DNA of 64,000 nt from Hyposmocoma kahamanoa (taxonomy: Eukaryota; Arthropoda; Insecta; Lepidoptera; Cosmopterigidae): contig NW_020654810.1 in assembly GCF_003589595.1 (NCBI RefSeq), positions 19,323,068-19,387,067 of the forward strand. Direction: 5' to 3'. The notes beneath the pieces are model-generated. The model did no database searches, was not told the origin of the DNA, and worked only from the letters and a program-made list of their open reading frames with translations. The position numbers and the translations under genes were made by a program. This document shows, piece after piece, positions 63,473-64,000 of this stretch (positions within the stretch are counted from its first letter, which is position 1; each line of letters opens with the position of its first letter).

Positions 63473-64000
63473 TGTTCACGGACAATAATGGTAATGTTAT
63501 GATATTGATTACTTTATTTTTAATAAATACGTGGATGAGGCACACGCGACTGCCACCGTACTGTCGCTCTGAGGTGTCACGATGTATTTATATAAGAAGT
63601 TTATCGTATGTGAGTTTGCTCTGCATGTTTGCAAATAAAATACTCAAGTTAATGAGTTAAGCTTATGAGTGTAACTAGCACGGGGTTGATTAGCCTCCCG
63701 AGACCCAAGTGAAATTACAGACACATGAGACTTGTCAATTGTCAACTTATGTCTCAGGATAACGGACGCATTGGCAGTGTAACTCAGATATTCACAATTT
63801 AAAGCTCTGAATGGCACGGCAACTACCATGTACAGGCGTGTCGCTCAACACCAGGCGAACGACATGTTCGCCCCGTCACTTGGTGTCATGAAATAAAAAA
63901 CTAAAATGGAAAAAGCGTATATATTTCTTTATCATTTATTTATTTAAATTGAGCAACTATGGCCCATATAATATATACTTTTAAAGGCTAACATACATAC
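63473..64000. other. 5' side of NOS, with a family A copy at 63700-63893
   Basis: No second gene is recognised. The family A copy runs TGAAATTACAGACACATGAG to GTCACTTGGTGTCATG. Any 5' untranslated exon and the promoter could begin here or lie outside the window; no TATA or initiator could be assigned with confidence. Confidence 0.6.

Noticed and set aside
1..64000. CRISPR arrays, bacterial operons, rRNA genes
   Set aside because: No regularly spaced repeats, Shine-Dalgarno-led gene runs or rRNA sequence; the DNA is clearly animal.

Overview
This is eukaryotic, AT-rich, transposon-dense DNA, almost certainly from a moth or butterfly (Lepidoptera). The inference rests on insect-type protein similarity, spliceosomal exons with GT-AG borders, tRNA-derived SINEs, and interspersed repeats of the kind that fill lepidopteran introns. 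There are no bacterial operons, CRISPR arrays or bacterial promoters. The genome source is inferred, not shown.

One host gene dominates the window: a nitric oxide synthase (NOS) on the minus strand. It runs from the start codon at 63472 to the stop at 6204, about 57 kb. I located 21 coding exons by protein motif and by splice-phase bookkeeping, and every exon joins the next in frame except one. The missing piece, called exon 4 here, should encode the heme-domain stretch between the Cys-ligand exon and the next heme exon. It is not recognisable anywhere between 20.6 and 45.8 kb, and a 400-N assembly gap (22462-22861) lies in that interval. If exon 4 is 95 nt, as the phases allow, the protein is about 1189 residues with the complete order: Zn/heme/BH4 oxygenase, calmodulin-binding helix, FMN domain with autoinhibitory insert, FAD, NADPH, C-terminal tail. 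Reductase exons are compact (6.2-11.5 kb). Oxygenase exons are spread over 11-63 kb in very large introns.

Almost everything else is mobile DNA. Positions 1-1307 hold the C-terminal part of a piggyBac-type transposase and its 3' end. Positions 1380-3215 hold wrecked gypsy-type integrase (minus) and LINE reverse transcriptase (plus). NOS introns carry tRNA-derived SINEs, foldback MITEs, a hAT-like element with an 8-bp target duplication, two Harbinger-like elements with TTA/TAA duplications, many copies of two abundant interspersed repeats (families A and B below), and a young chimeric LTR retrotransposon (36857-41185). That last element has identical 235-bp LTRs, two tandem gag ORFs, a protease, and a LINE fragment where reverse transcriptase should be.

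The most interesting points are how repeats sit around NOS exons (inverted repeats bracketing exon 3 and exons 2-3; a SINE and a perfect hairpin at the two splice sites of the calmodulin/FMN exon 10), a GC-AG intron in the reductase half, the absent exon 4, and the chimeric LTR element. I found no convincing new multi-gene system; the novelty is in gene architecture and transposon structure.
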